64,000 bases of DNA from Clostridiaceae bacterium Marseille-Q4143 (GTDB lineage Bacteria > Bacillota > Clostridia > Lachnospirales > Lachnospiraceae). The first letter of the stretch is position 1. Every line of letters starts with the position of its first letter. The notes beneath the pieces are model-generated. The model saw only the letters and a program-made list of their open reading frames with translations. It did no database searches and had not been told where the DNA came from. The translations under genes and the position numbers were made by a program. The stretch spans positions 3,234,416 through 3,298,415 of the forward strand of contig CP073693.1 in the NCBI GenBank assembly GCA_018228645.1, written 5' to 3'. This document shows, one piece after another, positions 17,855 through 26,913 of the stretch.

Positions 17855-18176
17855 ACTTCGGCATCTGTTGATGATACCGTTTGATTTCTTCGATGGCGTC
17901 CTGCATCACACGGTCGCCTTTTGCCATTCCATAATCACGGGTGTCCACCGCCATGACCGGAATGCTGCGTGCTACGCGCTCTCTCACGTTATCAAGCGCG
18001 CAGCGCACCTGCGGACCAACCAGTACAATGTCCGCATCTTCTTTGTCGTAATCGAGTCCTGCCAGGGAAGAGACAATCACTTCCGCATTCACCAGATTGG
18101 CTCTGGCCCAGGCAAGCATCCGGTCTCTCAGTATACTGGCTGAGCTTCCGGAATAACACACCAATACGATCTTCAT
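17853..18176 (-). CDS. PTS lactose/cellobiose-type IIB-like protein
   Basis: 107 residues. The N-terminal MKIVLVCYSGSSASIL places a Cys at residue 7 in the phosphocysteine loop of the lactose/cellobiose IIB family, and VLVGPQVRCAL matches the conserved VLLGPQVRY region. In a PTS this domain passes phosphate from IIA to the sugar. No IIA or IIC gene is nearby, so it may serve a transporter encoded elsewhere or act as a regulator. It lies 33 bp downstream of galE, probably in the same transcript. Confidence 0.78.
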   Translation of the reverse strand: MKIVLVCYSGSSASILRDRMLAWARANLVNAEVIVSSLAGLDYDKEDADIVLVGPQVRCALDNVRERVARSIPVMAVDTRDYGMAKGDRVMQDAIEEIKRYHQQMPK

Positions 18177-18209
18177 TCTTTTCCCATCCCTTATTCTGCA
18201 GTCTTTTCT

Positions 18210-19232
18210 TTATTCTGGATCGTTATATCCGTTCGGGTTCTGTGACTGCCATCTCCAGGAATCAGCACACATCTCCTCAATGCCATACTCTGCTTCCCAG
18301 CCAAGCTCTGCTTTTGCCTTTGCCGGTGTACAGTAGCAGGTAGCAATGTCGCCTGCACGGCGCGGTTTGATCTCATAGGGGATCTCTTTACCGCATGCTT
18401 TGCTGAAGGCTGCGATCACCTGAAGTACGCTGTATCCGTGTCCGGTACCCAGGTTGTAAATCAGAACTCCTTTGTTCTCTTTGAACTTCTCCAGTGCTTT
18501 TACATGACCTCTTGCCAGGTCTACTACATGGATGTAGTCACGTACACCGGTTCCGTCCGGCGTATCGTAGTCATTTCCGAAGACACCGACACATTTCAGT
18601 TTTCCGATGGCTACCTGTGCCACATACGGAAGCAGGTTGTTCGGAATTCCCTTCGGGTCCTCTCCGATAAGACCGGATTTGTGAGCACCAATCGGATTAA
18701 AGTAACGAAGCAGGGTAACATTCCACTCCGGATCTGCACGATGGATATCCATCAGTACCTGCTCCAGCATGGTCTTGGTCTGTCCGTAGGGGTTAGTCGG
18801 ATTCTGCTTCGGGCATTCCTCGCTGATCGGAATCTGCAGTGGATCTCCATATACAGTTGCAGAGGAACTGAAGATAATATTTTTGCATCCATGTTTTCTC
18901 ATGGTGTCACAGAGAAGCAGGGTTCCGGTCATATTATTGTGATAATACTCAATCGGTTTCGCCACTGACTCACCTACTGCTTTATATCCTGCAAAATGAA
19001 TGACTGCATCCGGCTTTTCAGCCTCAAAAATCTTGTCCATTGCCGGCTGGTCCAGCATATCGGCATTATAAAATTTTAAAGTTTTTCCCGTGATCTGCTG
19101 TACTCTCTCAACTGCCTTCTCGCTTGCATTGTACAGGTTATCCATAACCACTACTTCATAGCCATTGTTCAGCAGTTCCACACATGTGTGGCTTCCGATA
19201 TATCCGGCACCACCAGTCACTAAAATTTTCAT
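18210..19232 (-). CDS. galE: UDP-glucose 4-epimerase
   Basis: 340 residues. GGAGYIGSH is the NAD-binding loop of the extended SDR family; SSSATVYG and the YxxxK pair (NPYGQTKTMLEQ) are the catalytic residues. It interconverts UDP-glucose and UDP-galactose for galactose use and surface polysaccharide precursors. It stands with the PTS IIB-like gene and not with galK/galT. Confidence 0.97.
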   Translation of the reverse strand: MKILVTGGAGYIGSHTCVELLNNGYEVVVMDNLYNASEKAVERVQQITGKTLKFYNADMLDQPAMDKIFEAEKPDAVIHFAGYKAVGESVAKPIEYYHNNMTGTLLLCDTMRKHGCKNIIFSSSATVYGDPLQIPISEECPKQNPTNPYGQTKTMLEQVLMDIHRADPEWNVTLLRYFNPIGAHKSGLIGEDPKGIPNNLLPYVAQVAIGKLKCVGVFGNDYDTPDGTGVRDYIHVVDLARGHVKALEKFKENKGVLIYNLGTGHGYSVLQVIAAFSKACGKEIPYEIKPRRAGDIATCYCTPAKAKAELGWEAEYGIEEMCADSWRWQSQNPNGYNDPE

Positions 19233-19326
19233 CGATTTTTACCTCACTTGAGTTTAATAGAAAAAGTAACCTTAACTTAATTAGTGTAGCACAATTTACA
19301 GGGATTGGCAAACATGGATTCTGCCT

Positions 19327-20880
19327 TTACACCCTTGTCGTCCACTGGCTGCAGTCCCATACCTTGGTCGCCAGTCCTTCATAGAACTCCGGCTCATGGC
19401 ACACCATGAGAATACTTCCACGATATTCCTGCAACGCACGTTTCAGTTCGTCTTTGGCGTCCACATCCAGATGGTTGGTGGGCTCGTCGAGAACCAGAAG
19501 GTTGCTTGCCCGGTTGATAAGTTTGCAGAGGCGCAGCTTGGCCTGCTCACCACCGCTTAAGACTTTGACGCGGCTCTCGATATGTTTGGTGGTCAGTCCG
19601 CATTTTGCCAGGGCAGAGCGGGCTTCGTACTGGGTAAATACCGGGAATTCCTGCCACAGCTCTTCCAGGCAGGTGGTGGTAATATCCTGGCTCATCTCCT
19701 GCTCAAAATATCCGATCTCCAGATAATCTCCCAGCTCCACACTTCCGCCCAGCACCGGGATCAGTCCGAGAATGCTTTTCAAAAGCGTTGTCTTACCGAT
19801 TCCGTTGGCACCGGTGAGTACCAGCTTCTCTCCCCGCTCCATCTCCACAGTGAGAGGCTTTGACAAAGGTTCGTCATAACCGATCACCAGCTCTTTCGTC
19901 TGGAAAATATATCTGCCCGGCACCCGTGCCTCTTTAAAATGAAACTCCGGCTTCGGTTTTTCCGCTGCCAGTTCGATCACATCCATCTTATCCAGCTTCT
20001 TCTGGCGGGACATGGCCATATTTCTGGTGGAAACCCTTGCCTTATTTCTCGCCACGAAATCTTTCAGCTGTGCGATTTCCTTCTGCTGCCGGTTATAGGC
20101 CGCCTCCAGCTGGGCCTTCTTCACCGCATAAACTTCCTGGAATTTATCATAATCGCCCACATAGCGGTTCAGCTGCTGATTATCCATGTGGTAGATCAGG
20201 TTGACCACGCTGTTGAGGAAGGGAATGTCATGGGAAATGAGGATAAATGCATTTTCATACTCATTGAGATACCGCTTCAGCCATTCAATATGCTCCACAT
20301 CCAGATAGTTGGTAGGCTCGTCCAAAAGAAGGATGTCCGGCTTTTCCAGAAGCAGTTTTCCAAGCAGCACCTTTGTTCTCTGACCGCCGCTCAATTCCGT
20401 CACGTCACGGTCCAGTCCGATGTCTGCAAGACCCAGCGCCCGTCCTACTTCCTCTACTTTTGCATCAATCATATAGAAATCATGGGCAGACAAAAGTTCC
20501 TGGATCACGCCCGTTTCTTCCATATAAGAAGCCATCTCTTCGTCGGTCGCCTCCGCCATCTTGTCATACATCTGGTTCATCTGCTCTTCCAGTTCAAAGA
20601 GAAAAGAAAAGGCCGATGCCAGTGTCTCCCGGACGGTCATGCCTTTTTTCAGTTCCGTGTGCTGGTCGAGGTAACCAACGCGCACATTTTTGGACCATTC
20701 TACTTTTCCTTCATCCGGCTGCAGTTTCCCGGTGATAATGCTCATAAATGTGGATTTTCCCTCGCCATTGGCTCCGATAAGACCGATATGCTCACCTTTG
20801 AGCAGACGGAAAGATACATCCTGAAAAATAGCACGGTCGCCAAATCCGTGGCTTAAGTGTTCGACATTTAAAATACTCAT
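19327..20880 (-). CDS. ABC-F family ATPase, last gene of the cobalamin operon
   Basis: 517 residues; two ABC domains (GANGEGKST / LSGGQRTKV / DEPTNYLD / LISHD, and GANGIGKTT / LSGGEQAKL / DEPTNHLD / CHEPEFY) joined by a basic linker, no transmembrane helices. These are soluble translation-associated ATPases. In the second domain the H-switch reads VCHEP rather than SHD. The start codon overlaps the stop of the radical SAM gene by 4 bp, so it is translated from the long cobalamin mRNA, although a role in B12 synthesis is not expected for this family. Confidence 0.9.
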   Translation of the reverse strand: MSILNVEHLSHGFGDRAIFQDVSFRLLKGEHIGLIGANGEGKSTFMSIITGKLQPDEGKVEWSKNVRVGYLDQHTELKKGMTVRETLASAFSFLFELEEQMNQMYDKMAEATDEEMASYMEETGVIQELLSAHDFYMIDAKVEEVGRALGLADIGLDRDVTELSGGQRTKVLLGKLLLEKPDILLLDEPTNYLDVEHIEWLKRYLNEYENAFILISHDIPFLNSVVNLIYHMDNQQLNRYVGDYDKFQEVYAVKKAQLEAAYNRQQKEIAQLKDFVARNKARVSTRNMAMSRQKKLDKMDVIELAAEKPKPEFHFKEARVPGRYIFQTKELVIGYDEPLSKPLTVEMERGEKLVLTGANGIGKTTLLKSILGLIPVLGGSVELGDYLEIGYFEQEMSQDITTTCLEELWQEFPVFTQYEARSALAKCGLTTKHIESRVKVLSGGEQAKLRLCKLINRASNLLVLDEPTNHLDVDAKDELKRALQEYRGSILMVCHEPEFYEGLATKVWDCSQWTTRV

Positions 20881-21794
20881 ACGTTCCTCTCTATTCCTTC
20901 ATAATTAAATGGGGGGATAAAGCTTTCTCCCACACAGCCGCCCTCCTGAATGTACACCTGGCTCATTCCCAGAAAGCGGGCATAGTCTACAATTTCTTCA
21001 TACTCCTCGTCCGTTACCTTCCGGTTAATCTCCGGATAGGCCGCCACATGGGGCAGCGGCGTATACTGGCTCATAATGCTCACATAGATCTGGTTTCCAA
21101 AGGTATCCCACAGATACTCCAGTACATCCTTGCTGTCGGATACACAGCCCGGCAATACCAGGTGCCGGACAATGACGCCTTTTTTCATCTTACCACGCCT
21201 GTCAAACAGGGGGGCACCCGTCTGCCGCACCATCTCTGCCAGGGCAGTCTTCACCGTCTCCGGATAATCCGCCGCACGGGAATAGCGTGCCGCAAGTTCT
21301 GCACTCCGATATTTACAGTCCGGAAGCCAGATATCCACCAGTTCTTCCAGAAGGCGCAGTGTTTCCACCTTTTCATAGCCACCGGTGTTATAGACAATGG
21401 GAATGGTAAGTCCCATCTTTTTCGCATGTTGTAATGCCGGAATCACTGTCGGCAGAAACTGGGTGGCTGTCACCAGATTGATATTATTGGCACCTTTTTC
21501 CTGTAATTCCAGAAAAATCCGGGAAAGGCGCTCTTCTGTCACCGGCTTTCCTATCGCTCCCGCTGCGATCTCGTGATTCTGGCAAAAGACACAGCGAAGG
21601 GTACAGCCAGAGAAAAAGACAGCGCCTGATCCTTCTGTTCCAGAAATACAGGGCTCCTCCCAGAAATGAAGGGCTGCCCTGGCCGCCATCACTTCGGAAG
21701 TCATGCCGCAGAATCCGGTCTTTCCTGCCCTACGGTCCACTTTACATTCTCTGGGGCAGAGACGACAGTTCCTGTATAATTCTGTTCTGTCCAC
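20877..21794 (-). CDS. Radical SAM protein, PflA-like (COG1313 type)
   Basis: 305 residues. The S-adenosylmethionine cluster motif CTLRCVFC (Cys-x3-Cys-x2-Cys) lies near residue 65, and an N-terminal pair of Cys motifs (CRLCPRECKVDR, TGFCGM) precedes it. This matches the family annotated as putative pyruvate formate-lyase activating enzyme, of unknown substrate. It overlaps cobO by one base and the ABC-F gene by four, so it belongs to the cobalamin transcript. No glycyl-radical enzyme gene is next to it. Confidence 0.85.
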   Translation of the reverse strand: MDRTELYRNCRLCPRECKVDRRAGKTGFCGMTSEVMAARAALHFWEEPCISGTEGSGAVFFSGCTLRCVFCQNHEIAAGAIGKPVTEERLSRIFLELQEKGANNINLVTATQFLPTVIPALQHAKKMGLTIPIVYNTGGYEKVETLRLLEELVDIWLPDCKYRSAELAARYSRAADYPETVKTALAEMVRQTGAPLFDRRGKMKKGVIVRHLVLPGCVSDSKDVLEYLWDTFGNQIYVSIMSQYTPLPHVAAYPEINRKVTDEEYEEIVDYARFLGMSQVYIQEGGCVGESFIPPFNYEGIERNV

Positions 21795-22327
21795 TATAAT
21801 TCGATTCCCTTTCGCGCCGGGATGCCCTGATCGAAGGGATGCTTCACCTTCCGCATCTCCGTCACATAATCTGCCAGTTCCAGCAGTTCTTCTCCCGGCT
21901 CTCTTCCGGTCAGAACCACTTCCAGATGCTCCGGTCTGTTTAAAAAGAAATGCAGGGCTTTCTTTTGATCAATAAATCCGTGATTGTAGGCACTTATAAA
22001 TTCGTCAATGACCAGAAGATCATAGTCTTCCTCTGCGGCGGTCTTCACCGCCTCATCAAACAGCTGATTATAGAGTCTGGCAGCTGCTGCCTTCTGCTCC
22101 TCCGTCATATTCCAGAAAAATCCCAGCCGCTCCCCACAGCAATGGTAGTTGACGCCCAGTTTTTTCAGCATCTCCACCTCACCGGATCGTCCGTCCTTCA
22201 TCACCTGGCAGAAATAGACTTTCATGCCGGTGCCGGCCGCACGGACCGCCAGTCCCACGGAAGCCGTGGTTTTTCCTTTTCCGTCTCCACAATAGATCTG
22301 CAGACAGCCTTTCTTTAAATGAGCCAT
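21794..22327 (-). CDS. cobO: ATP:corrinoid adenosyltransferase (BtuR/CobO type)
   Basis: 177 residues. Walker A GDGKGKTTASVGLAVRA near the N-terminus, VIDEFISAYNHGFI as Walker B region and VVLTGREP near the end are the family hallmarks. It moves the adenosyl group of ATP to the reduced corrinoid to form the Co-C bond. It overlaps cbiB upstream by 13 bp. Confidence 0.96.
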   Translation of the reverse strand: MAHLKKGCLQIYCGDGKGKTTASVGLAVRAAGTGMKVYFCQVMKDGRSGEVEMLKKLGVNYHCCGERLGFFWNMTEEQKAAAARLYNQLFDEAVKTAAEEDYDLLVIDEFISAYNHGFIDQKKALHFFLNRPEHLEVVLTGREPGEELLELADYVTEMRKVKHPFDQGIPARKGIEL

Positions 22328-23283
22328 AATACGATTCCTTTCACCAATCCAAAGACCACAAGTGACAGTATTGCTGTTGCATAAAGCAGCCGGTTCACCC
22401 TCGGAATATCCTCATATTCCACCGGGCGGTCCGGATCCCCCAGCGTTGGCTTCTCATATAATTTTCCAAAATAATATGCATTTCCGGCCAGCTGAATATG
22501 CATGGCTCCTGCTGCCGTGGCTTCTGTGTGGGCAGAATTGGGACTGCTGTGATTGTACCGGTCTCTCCAGTAAATCCTCCAGGCATTTTTCGAATCCATG
22601 CCGCAGAAAGCTGCCGCCCCGCACATCAGCATGCCCGACAGCCGGGCCGGAATATAATTCAGCACATCATCAAATTTTGCCGCCGCACGGCCAAAATAAA
22701 GATATTTATCATTTTTATAGCCCACCATGGAATCCATGGTATTGACTGCCTTATAGAAAAATCCTAGGGGTGCACCGCCAATCATGAGAAAAAGAAGGGG
22801 TGCGATCACGCCGTCGGAAGCATTTTCTGCCACCGTCTCCACAGCTGCCTTGGTCACGCCGATGTCATCCAGCACCTCGGTGTCACGTCCTACTACCATG
22901 GATACAGCGAAGCGGGCTTTCTTAAGGTTCCCCTCTTTCAGTGCGTCATAGACTTTCATGGTCTCGGTCTTCAGAGATTTGGTCGCCAGTACCCAGTAGC
23001 ACATGATGACTTCCAGCGCAAATCTCAGACAGGGATGCACCAGACCTGCCGCCAGGAGAAGTCCCCAGGCAACAGCCGTGGTAATTCCAGCCGTCAGCAC
23101 CAGCAGTAATCCTCCTGCGATCAGCTCTCCCTGTTCCGTCTTCGGGAAAATACTCCGAAGCAGCTTCTCCAGTCCGCTGATGAGATGTCCCACCAGACGA
23201 ATGGGATGATAAAGCCAGTGGGGATCTCCCACTATGAGGTCCAGGATAAATCCCAGGATTACTGCAAGCAAAGACAATTCCAT
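22315..23283 (-). CDS. cbiB: Adenosylcobinamide-phosphate synthase CbiB
   Basis: 322 residues, integral membrane. GDPHWLYHPIRLVGHLI at the N-terminus and the segment AENASDGVIAPLLFLMIGGAPLGFFYKAVNTMDSM are diagnostic of CbiB/CobD(Pseudomonas). It joins aminopropanol phosphate (from CobD) to cobyric acid. It overlaps cobC by 25 bp. Confidence 0.96.
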   Translation of the reverse strand: MELSLLAVILGFILDLIVGDPHWLYHPIRLVGHLISGLEKLLRSIFPKTEQGELIAGGLLLVLTAGITTAVAWGLLLAAGLVHPCLRFALEVIMCYWVLATKSLKTETMKVYDALKEGNLKKARFAVSMVVGRDTEVLDDIGVTKAAVETVAENASDGVIAPLLFLMIGGAPLGFFYKAVNTMDSMVGYKNDKYLYFGRAAAKFDDVLNYIPARLSGMLMCGAAAFCGMDSKNAWRIYWRDRYNHSSPNSAHTEATAAGAMHIQLAGNAYYFGKLYEKPTLGDPDRPVEYEDIPRVNRLLYATAILSLVVFGLVKGIVLWLI

Positions 23284-23876
23284 AACCTTGTTCCCTCCAC
23301 CGGCGTCAGCCTGTAGCCGCAGCCGTTCTTTACCTGATAATCAAAATAAGCAGCCTTGGGATAGCCGTATTGTTCCAAGATTGCCATAATGGTGCCGCCA
23401 TGCACCACAATTCCTGCCCGGAATATCCCGGTCTTCCCGGAAGCGATCCATTCTTGCTCTGCCCCGGACACTTCTTCTACAATCCGGGCAAAGGCCTCAA
23501 GGCACCGGCTCTTGAAGGCATCCATGGACTCGCCATTTGGAAAGGGCAGCGTGCCATTGCTGTCGATCCACGCCTGATAGTCCCCATTTCCGGACAGTTC
23601 TTTATAATTCTTATTTTCAAAGTCTCCGAAATCGCATTCCCGGAGATCCATCACTTTCTGCATTTTTTTCCGGTCAAATCCCGGCCAGAGGATTTCTGCC
23701 GTCTCCACGCACCGCTTCATGGGACTGACATAGAGTCGTTCTACCTCCGGCAGCTGCTTTCCCGCAAGTTCTTCTCTTCCTTCGTCACATAAGGGTTCGT
23801 CGGTCCGGCTGCCGATATAGCGGCCCAGCAGATTTCCTGCGGTCTTACCATGCCGGATCAGGATAAGTTCAGCCAT
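23259..23876 (-). CDS. cobC: Histidine phosphatase, likely alpha-ribazole phosphatase CobC
   Basis: 205 residues with the phosphoglycerate-mutase-like RHGKT motif at residues 8-12 and a second catalytic His in VVHGGT near residue 160. Position inside the cobalamin operon between cbiB and a cobU-like gene supports removal of the 5'-phosphate of alpha-ribazole phosphate or of adenosylcobalamin phosphate. From sequence alone other histidine-phosphatase substrates are possible. Confidence 0.82.
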   Translation of the reverse strand: MAELILIRHGKTAGNLLGRYIGSRTDEPLCDEGREELAGKQLPEVERLYVSPMKRCVETAEILWPGFDRKKMQKVMDLRECDFGDFENKNYKELSGNGDYQAWIDSNGTLPFPNGESMDAFKSRCLEAFARIVEEVSGAEQEWIASGKTGIFRAGIVVHGGTIMAILEQYGYPKAAYFDYQVKNGCGYRLTPVEGTRLWNCLCLQ

Positions 23877-24249
23877 GCTTGATCACCGTCCCGATTCCGC
23901 AGACTACCCGGTGGACTTCTGATGCCCTCCTTGCCGCCTGACAGCAGACTCTTCCGGTCTTCTCCCGGTAAGCCCGGTCAAATTTGTCAATGGGAACCAC
24001 CCCATAACCAAGTTCGTTGGTCACCAGCACAATGTCCGGATTCCGTCTTTCCAGCTCTTCAAGATCCAGTTCCTGATTCGCTTCCATACACCGTTTGATA
24101 TACTCATGAAAATGATAGAGAAGCTTTGTCTCATAGATGGCTTCCATCGGGCAGTCCATGCCATCTGCCGCTTCTTCTTTTGCAATGTGAAAGGTCTCAC
24201 ACGCATAATCTGTCTTTCCCTGAAAGCATCCGCCTGTCACCAGAATCAT
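23869..24249 (-). CDS. Short CobU-like protein lacking the guanylylation segment
   Basis: 126 residues from the ATG at 24249 (GGGAGG ~9 nt upstream). The start, MILVTGGCFQGKTDYA, resembles the CobU P-loop (GGxxSGKSxxAE), and the C-terminal part, VTNELGYGVVPIDKFDRAYREKTGR, matches the CobU end (VTNEVGxGIVP...). The middle segment with the IAxHRxxR motif, which carries the guanylylated His in CobU, is absent; the full-length CobU at 25007-25546 has it (IARHREMR). The gene overlaps cobS by four bases and cobC by eight, so it is kept in the operon. It may be an accessory or kinase-only paralog; function not established. Confidence 0.72.
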   Translation of the reverse strand: MILVTGGCFQGKTDYACETFHIAKEEAADGMDCPMEAIYETKLLYHFHEYIKRCMEANQELDLEELERRNPDIVLVTNELGYGVVPIDKFDRAYREKTGRVCCQAARRASEVHRVVCGIGTVIKHG

Positions 24250-25010
24250 AATAATTTTCCTCCCAGCATCACCGTACAGGCACATGCCAGTTCACATACC
24301 TGTACAAAAAATCCTGCAATATCTCCCGTCGTTCCGCCAAATTCCTTCATGGCTACATGATGGTAATACCAGAACACTGCTGCCTGGGTCAGGAGCATAA
24401 TTCCTCCGATCACCGGATTCAACCAAAGGGCCGCTGCCCCACAGGCAAGAATCCACAGGGTCAGTGTCCCCAGCAGGATCTTTTTCTGAGCCGCATCAGA
24501 AAACATGCTAAGAGATCCGCTCTTATTCGCCTTCGGGAAGGTAGAAAGAGCCAGCCCGCTTAAAGCCCGGGACAGGGCAAAAGCCACCGCCATCACCGGC
24601 AGAAGCTCTGTCTTCATCTCACTCCATACACCCAGTCCTAATGTAAAATAAGCACATCCCATAATAATGGCAAAGGCGCCTGCATGGGAATCCTTTAAGA
24701 TCTGCAGTTTTTTCTCCAAGGGCTGATAGGAGCTGAGGGCATCCACCGTGTCCAGAAATCCATCCAGATGAATGCCTCCGGTCACAATGAGCGGAATCAG
24801 CACAAAACCTGCTGCCCGCATCAGGCTTCCAAAATCGAGCTTCATTGCCACCCATCCGTAGCCCCATTCCAGCAGACCGATGATCACACCGATGGCCGGA
24901 AAGAAGCAGATCATATATTTCATATTTTCCTTATCCCAGTCTGCCCGCGGCACGGGAATCTTGGAAAACATGGCAAAGGAAATTAAAAAACTGTTCCATA
25001 CTTTCTTCAT
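24246..25010 (-). CDS. cobS: Adenosylcobinamide-GDP ribazoletransferase (cobalamin synthase)
   Basis: 254 residues, polytopic membrane protein. FSKIPVP, the P-loop-free motif GGIHLDGFLDTVDAL with its acidic residues, and DSHAGAFA are signature elements of CobS/CobV. It condenses adenosylcobinamide-GDP with alpha-ribazole or its phosphate at the membrane. ATGA overlap with the cobU stop. Confidence 0.96.
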   Translation of the reverse strand: MKKVWNSFLISFAMFSKIPVPRADWDKENMKYMICFFPAIGVIIGLLEWGYGWVAMKLDFGSLMRAAGFVLIPLIVTGGIHLDGFLDTVDALSSYQPLEKKLQILKDSHAGAFAIIMGCAYFTLGLGVWSEMKTELLPVMAVAFALSRALSGLALSTFPKANKSGSLSMFSDAAQKKILLGTLTLWILACGAAALWLNPVIGGIMLLTQAAVFWYYHHVAMKEFGGTTGDIAGFFVQVCELACACTVMLGGKLL

Positions 25011-25546
25011 CGTCCAAACACCTCGTTTAAGTCTCCCTTATGAATCAGCGGGATGGAATATACCACCTCTGCCACCAGATCCGCCATGGAAGCCATCCGG
25101 ACATTAATCTCTCCCAGATACTTCTGATACCGCCTGGTTTCCTCGTCGTAGTCCATTCCATCCGAGAAAATCTCATTGGTCACAATAATGAGATTCCGGC
25201 ACTGTTCCTTTACATGGCGGATTCCTGCAAGAATCTCCTCCACGCAGTGATCCCCGCTGCCCTTCTCCTGGTACATCTCATTGGCGGTCAGATTGGACAT
25301 ACATTCCAGCAGCACCGTATGATAACCAGACACATCTGCATGTTTTAACCCTGTGTAACACTCCAGTGTATCAAATCCCTTATCTTTCCGCATTTCCCGG
25401 TGCCTTGCAATCCGCTTATGGCATTCCTCGTCAAAGGGGAACATGGTTGCAATATAGAGATTCGGACCGTCCGCCAGTCCGGTTACCAGCGACTCCGCAA
25501 ATTCTGATTTTCCGCTGCCGCTTCCTCCGGTCACCATCATTAACAT
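25007..25546 (-). CDS. cobU: Adenosylcobinamide kinase / guanylyltransferase
   Basis: 179 residues, full length. GGSGSGKSEFAE is the P-loop, YIATMFPFDEECHKRIARHREMR holds the guanylylated His, and VTNEIFSDGMDYDEETRRYQKYLGEIN is the conserved end region. It phosphorylates adenosylcobinamide and attaches GMP. It overlaps cbiA by 7 bp and cobS by 4 bp. Confidence 0.94.
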   Translation of the reverse strand: MLMMVTGGSGSGKSEFAESLVTGLADGPNLYIATMFPFDEECHKRIARHREMRKDKGFDTLECYTGLKHADVSGYHTVLLECMSNLTANEMYQEKGSGDHCVEEILAGIRHVKEQCRNLIIVTNEIFSDGMDYDEETRRYQKYLGEINVRMASMADLVAEVVYSIPLIHKGDLNEVFGR

Positions 25547-26913
25547 CCGTGGTATTCCTCACATTTCTTTAAAAATTCGTAAGCTGCCTCAGGGTTGGAC
25601 CAGAAAAAGAGATGGGGGAATCCCGCATACAGGGATTTACTGCTGTTCACACAGTCCCATTCCCGTTTTCCCACTGGTTTCTTTGCATGGAAACTATTTC
25701 CGCACTGCTCACTGTCCCAGTAATGAAATTCATGTCCGCGAATTTCCATCCCTGCTTTTCCCAGAAGCTGGTCTTCCTCTGCCGTCAAGGTAATATATCC
25801 AAAACGTCCCAGCCGGTCCGTCCTGTAGGCCTTCGCATCCAATACTCCTGCCATAGGATAGAACACACCGTCCTGTCCTTCCAGCTCCCGGTGAAGATAA
25901 AGAAAACCGCCGCATTCCGCGATACAGGGCATACCATCCTCGATCGCTTTTCTGATGGCTTCTCTCATAGAGTGATCTTCGCTCAAGGTCTTTGCATGAA
26001 GTTCCGGATAACCGCCACTTAAAATCATGCCGTCCACCTCTTCCGGCAGCTTTTTATCCTGAAGAGGCGAGAAAAAGACAAGCTCTGCACCCATGGTTTC
26101 CAAAAGCTTCAGATTATCCTGGTACGTAAAGCAGAAGGCATCATCTGCCGCCACTGCCAGCCGTATTTTTCCCAGTTCTTCTAATACCGGTATCTCCGGT
26201 ACCTGTATGGACAGTTCTTCCGTGTCTTCTGCCAGTGCGCAGAAGGCATCCAGATCCAGCGTCTCTTCCAGCACAGCTGCCAGCCGGTTCAGCTTTTCCT
26301 TCAAGGCTTCGATCTCTCCCGGCAGTACCAGTCCCAGATGACGGCTTTCCAGATTAAGATCCGTAAGCCTCGGCACATAGCCAAGTACTTTCACACCCAG
26401 TTCCTCTTCAATGAGGGGCTTCAACTGTCCGTAGATCATGGGAGAAATCTGATTCAGAATCACGGCTTTGATCCGGCTGTCTGGCCGGTATTCCAGAAAT
26501 CCTTTGATCATGGCCAGAATAGAAAGACTGGCCCCCCTGCAGCTGACAATCAGTACCGCCGGTATGGCAAGGGCAGCCGCCACATCATAGGTGCTTCCTT
26601 CCGTGCGGATACCTCCCAGACCGTCATAATATCCCATAACCCCTTCTGTCACGGCAATATCACAGTCTGATGCGTTTTCTGCAAAGAGATAGCGGGTGGT
26701 CTCTGTATCTGTAAAAAAGGTATCCAGGTTTCTTGACCGGGTTCCAATGACCCTTCCATGAAACATCGGATCAATGTAATCTGGTCCACACTTAAAGGAT
26801 GCTACTTTCATCCCTCTGTTCACCAGTGCCTGCAGAATTCCACAGGTAATCAGAGTCTTGCCGCTTCCGCTGGCCGGTGCGGTCAGAAGGATTCTCGGTA
26901 TGTGTCTTTTCAC
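25540..26913 (-). CDS. cbiA: Cobyrinate a,c-diamide synthase
   Basis: 457 residues from a GTG at 26913 that overlaps the TGA of the upstream gene (GTGA), with AGGGGGG about 10 nt before it. The N-terminal dethiobiotin-synthetase-like domain has APASGSGKT and FKCGPDYIDPMFH; the C-terminal glutamine amidotransferase domain has the Cys in IAECGGFLYLH and the His near HEFHYWD. It amidates the a and c side chains using glutamine and ATP. Confidence 0.95.
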   Translation of the reverse strand: MKRHIPRILLTAPASGSGKTLITCGILQALVNRGMKVASFKCGPDYIDPMFHGRVIGTRSRNLDTFFTDTETTRYLFAENASDCDIAVTEGVMGYYDGLGGIRTEGSTYDVAAALAIPAVLIVSCRGASLSILAMIKGFLEYRPDSRIKAVILNQISPMIYGQLKPLIEEELGVKVLGYVPRLTDLNLESRHLGLVLPGEIEALKEKLNRLAAVLEETLDLDAFCALAEDTEELSIQVPEIPVLEELGKIRLAVAADDAFCFTYQDNLKLLETMGAELVFFSPLQDKKLPEEVDGMILSGGYPELHAKTLSEDHSMREAIRKAIEDGMPCIAECGGFLYLHRELEGQDGVFYPMAGVLDAKAYRTDRLGRFGYITLTAEEDQLLGKAGMEIRGHEFHYWDSEQCGNSFHAKKPVGKREWDCVNSSKSLYAGFPHLFFWSNPEAAYEFLKKCEEYHGC

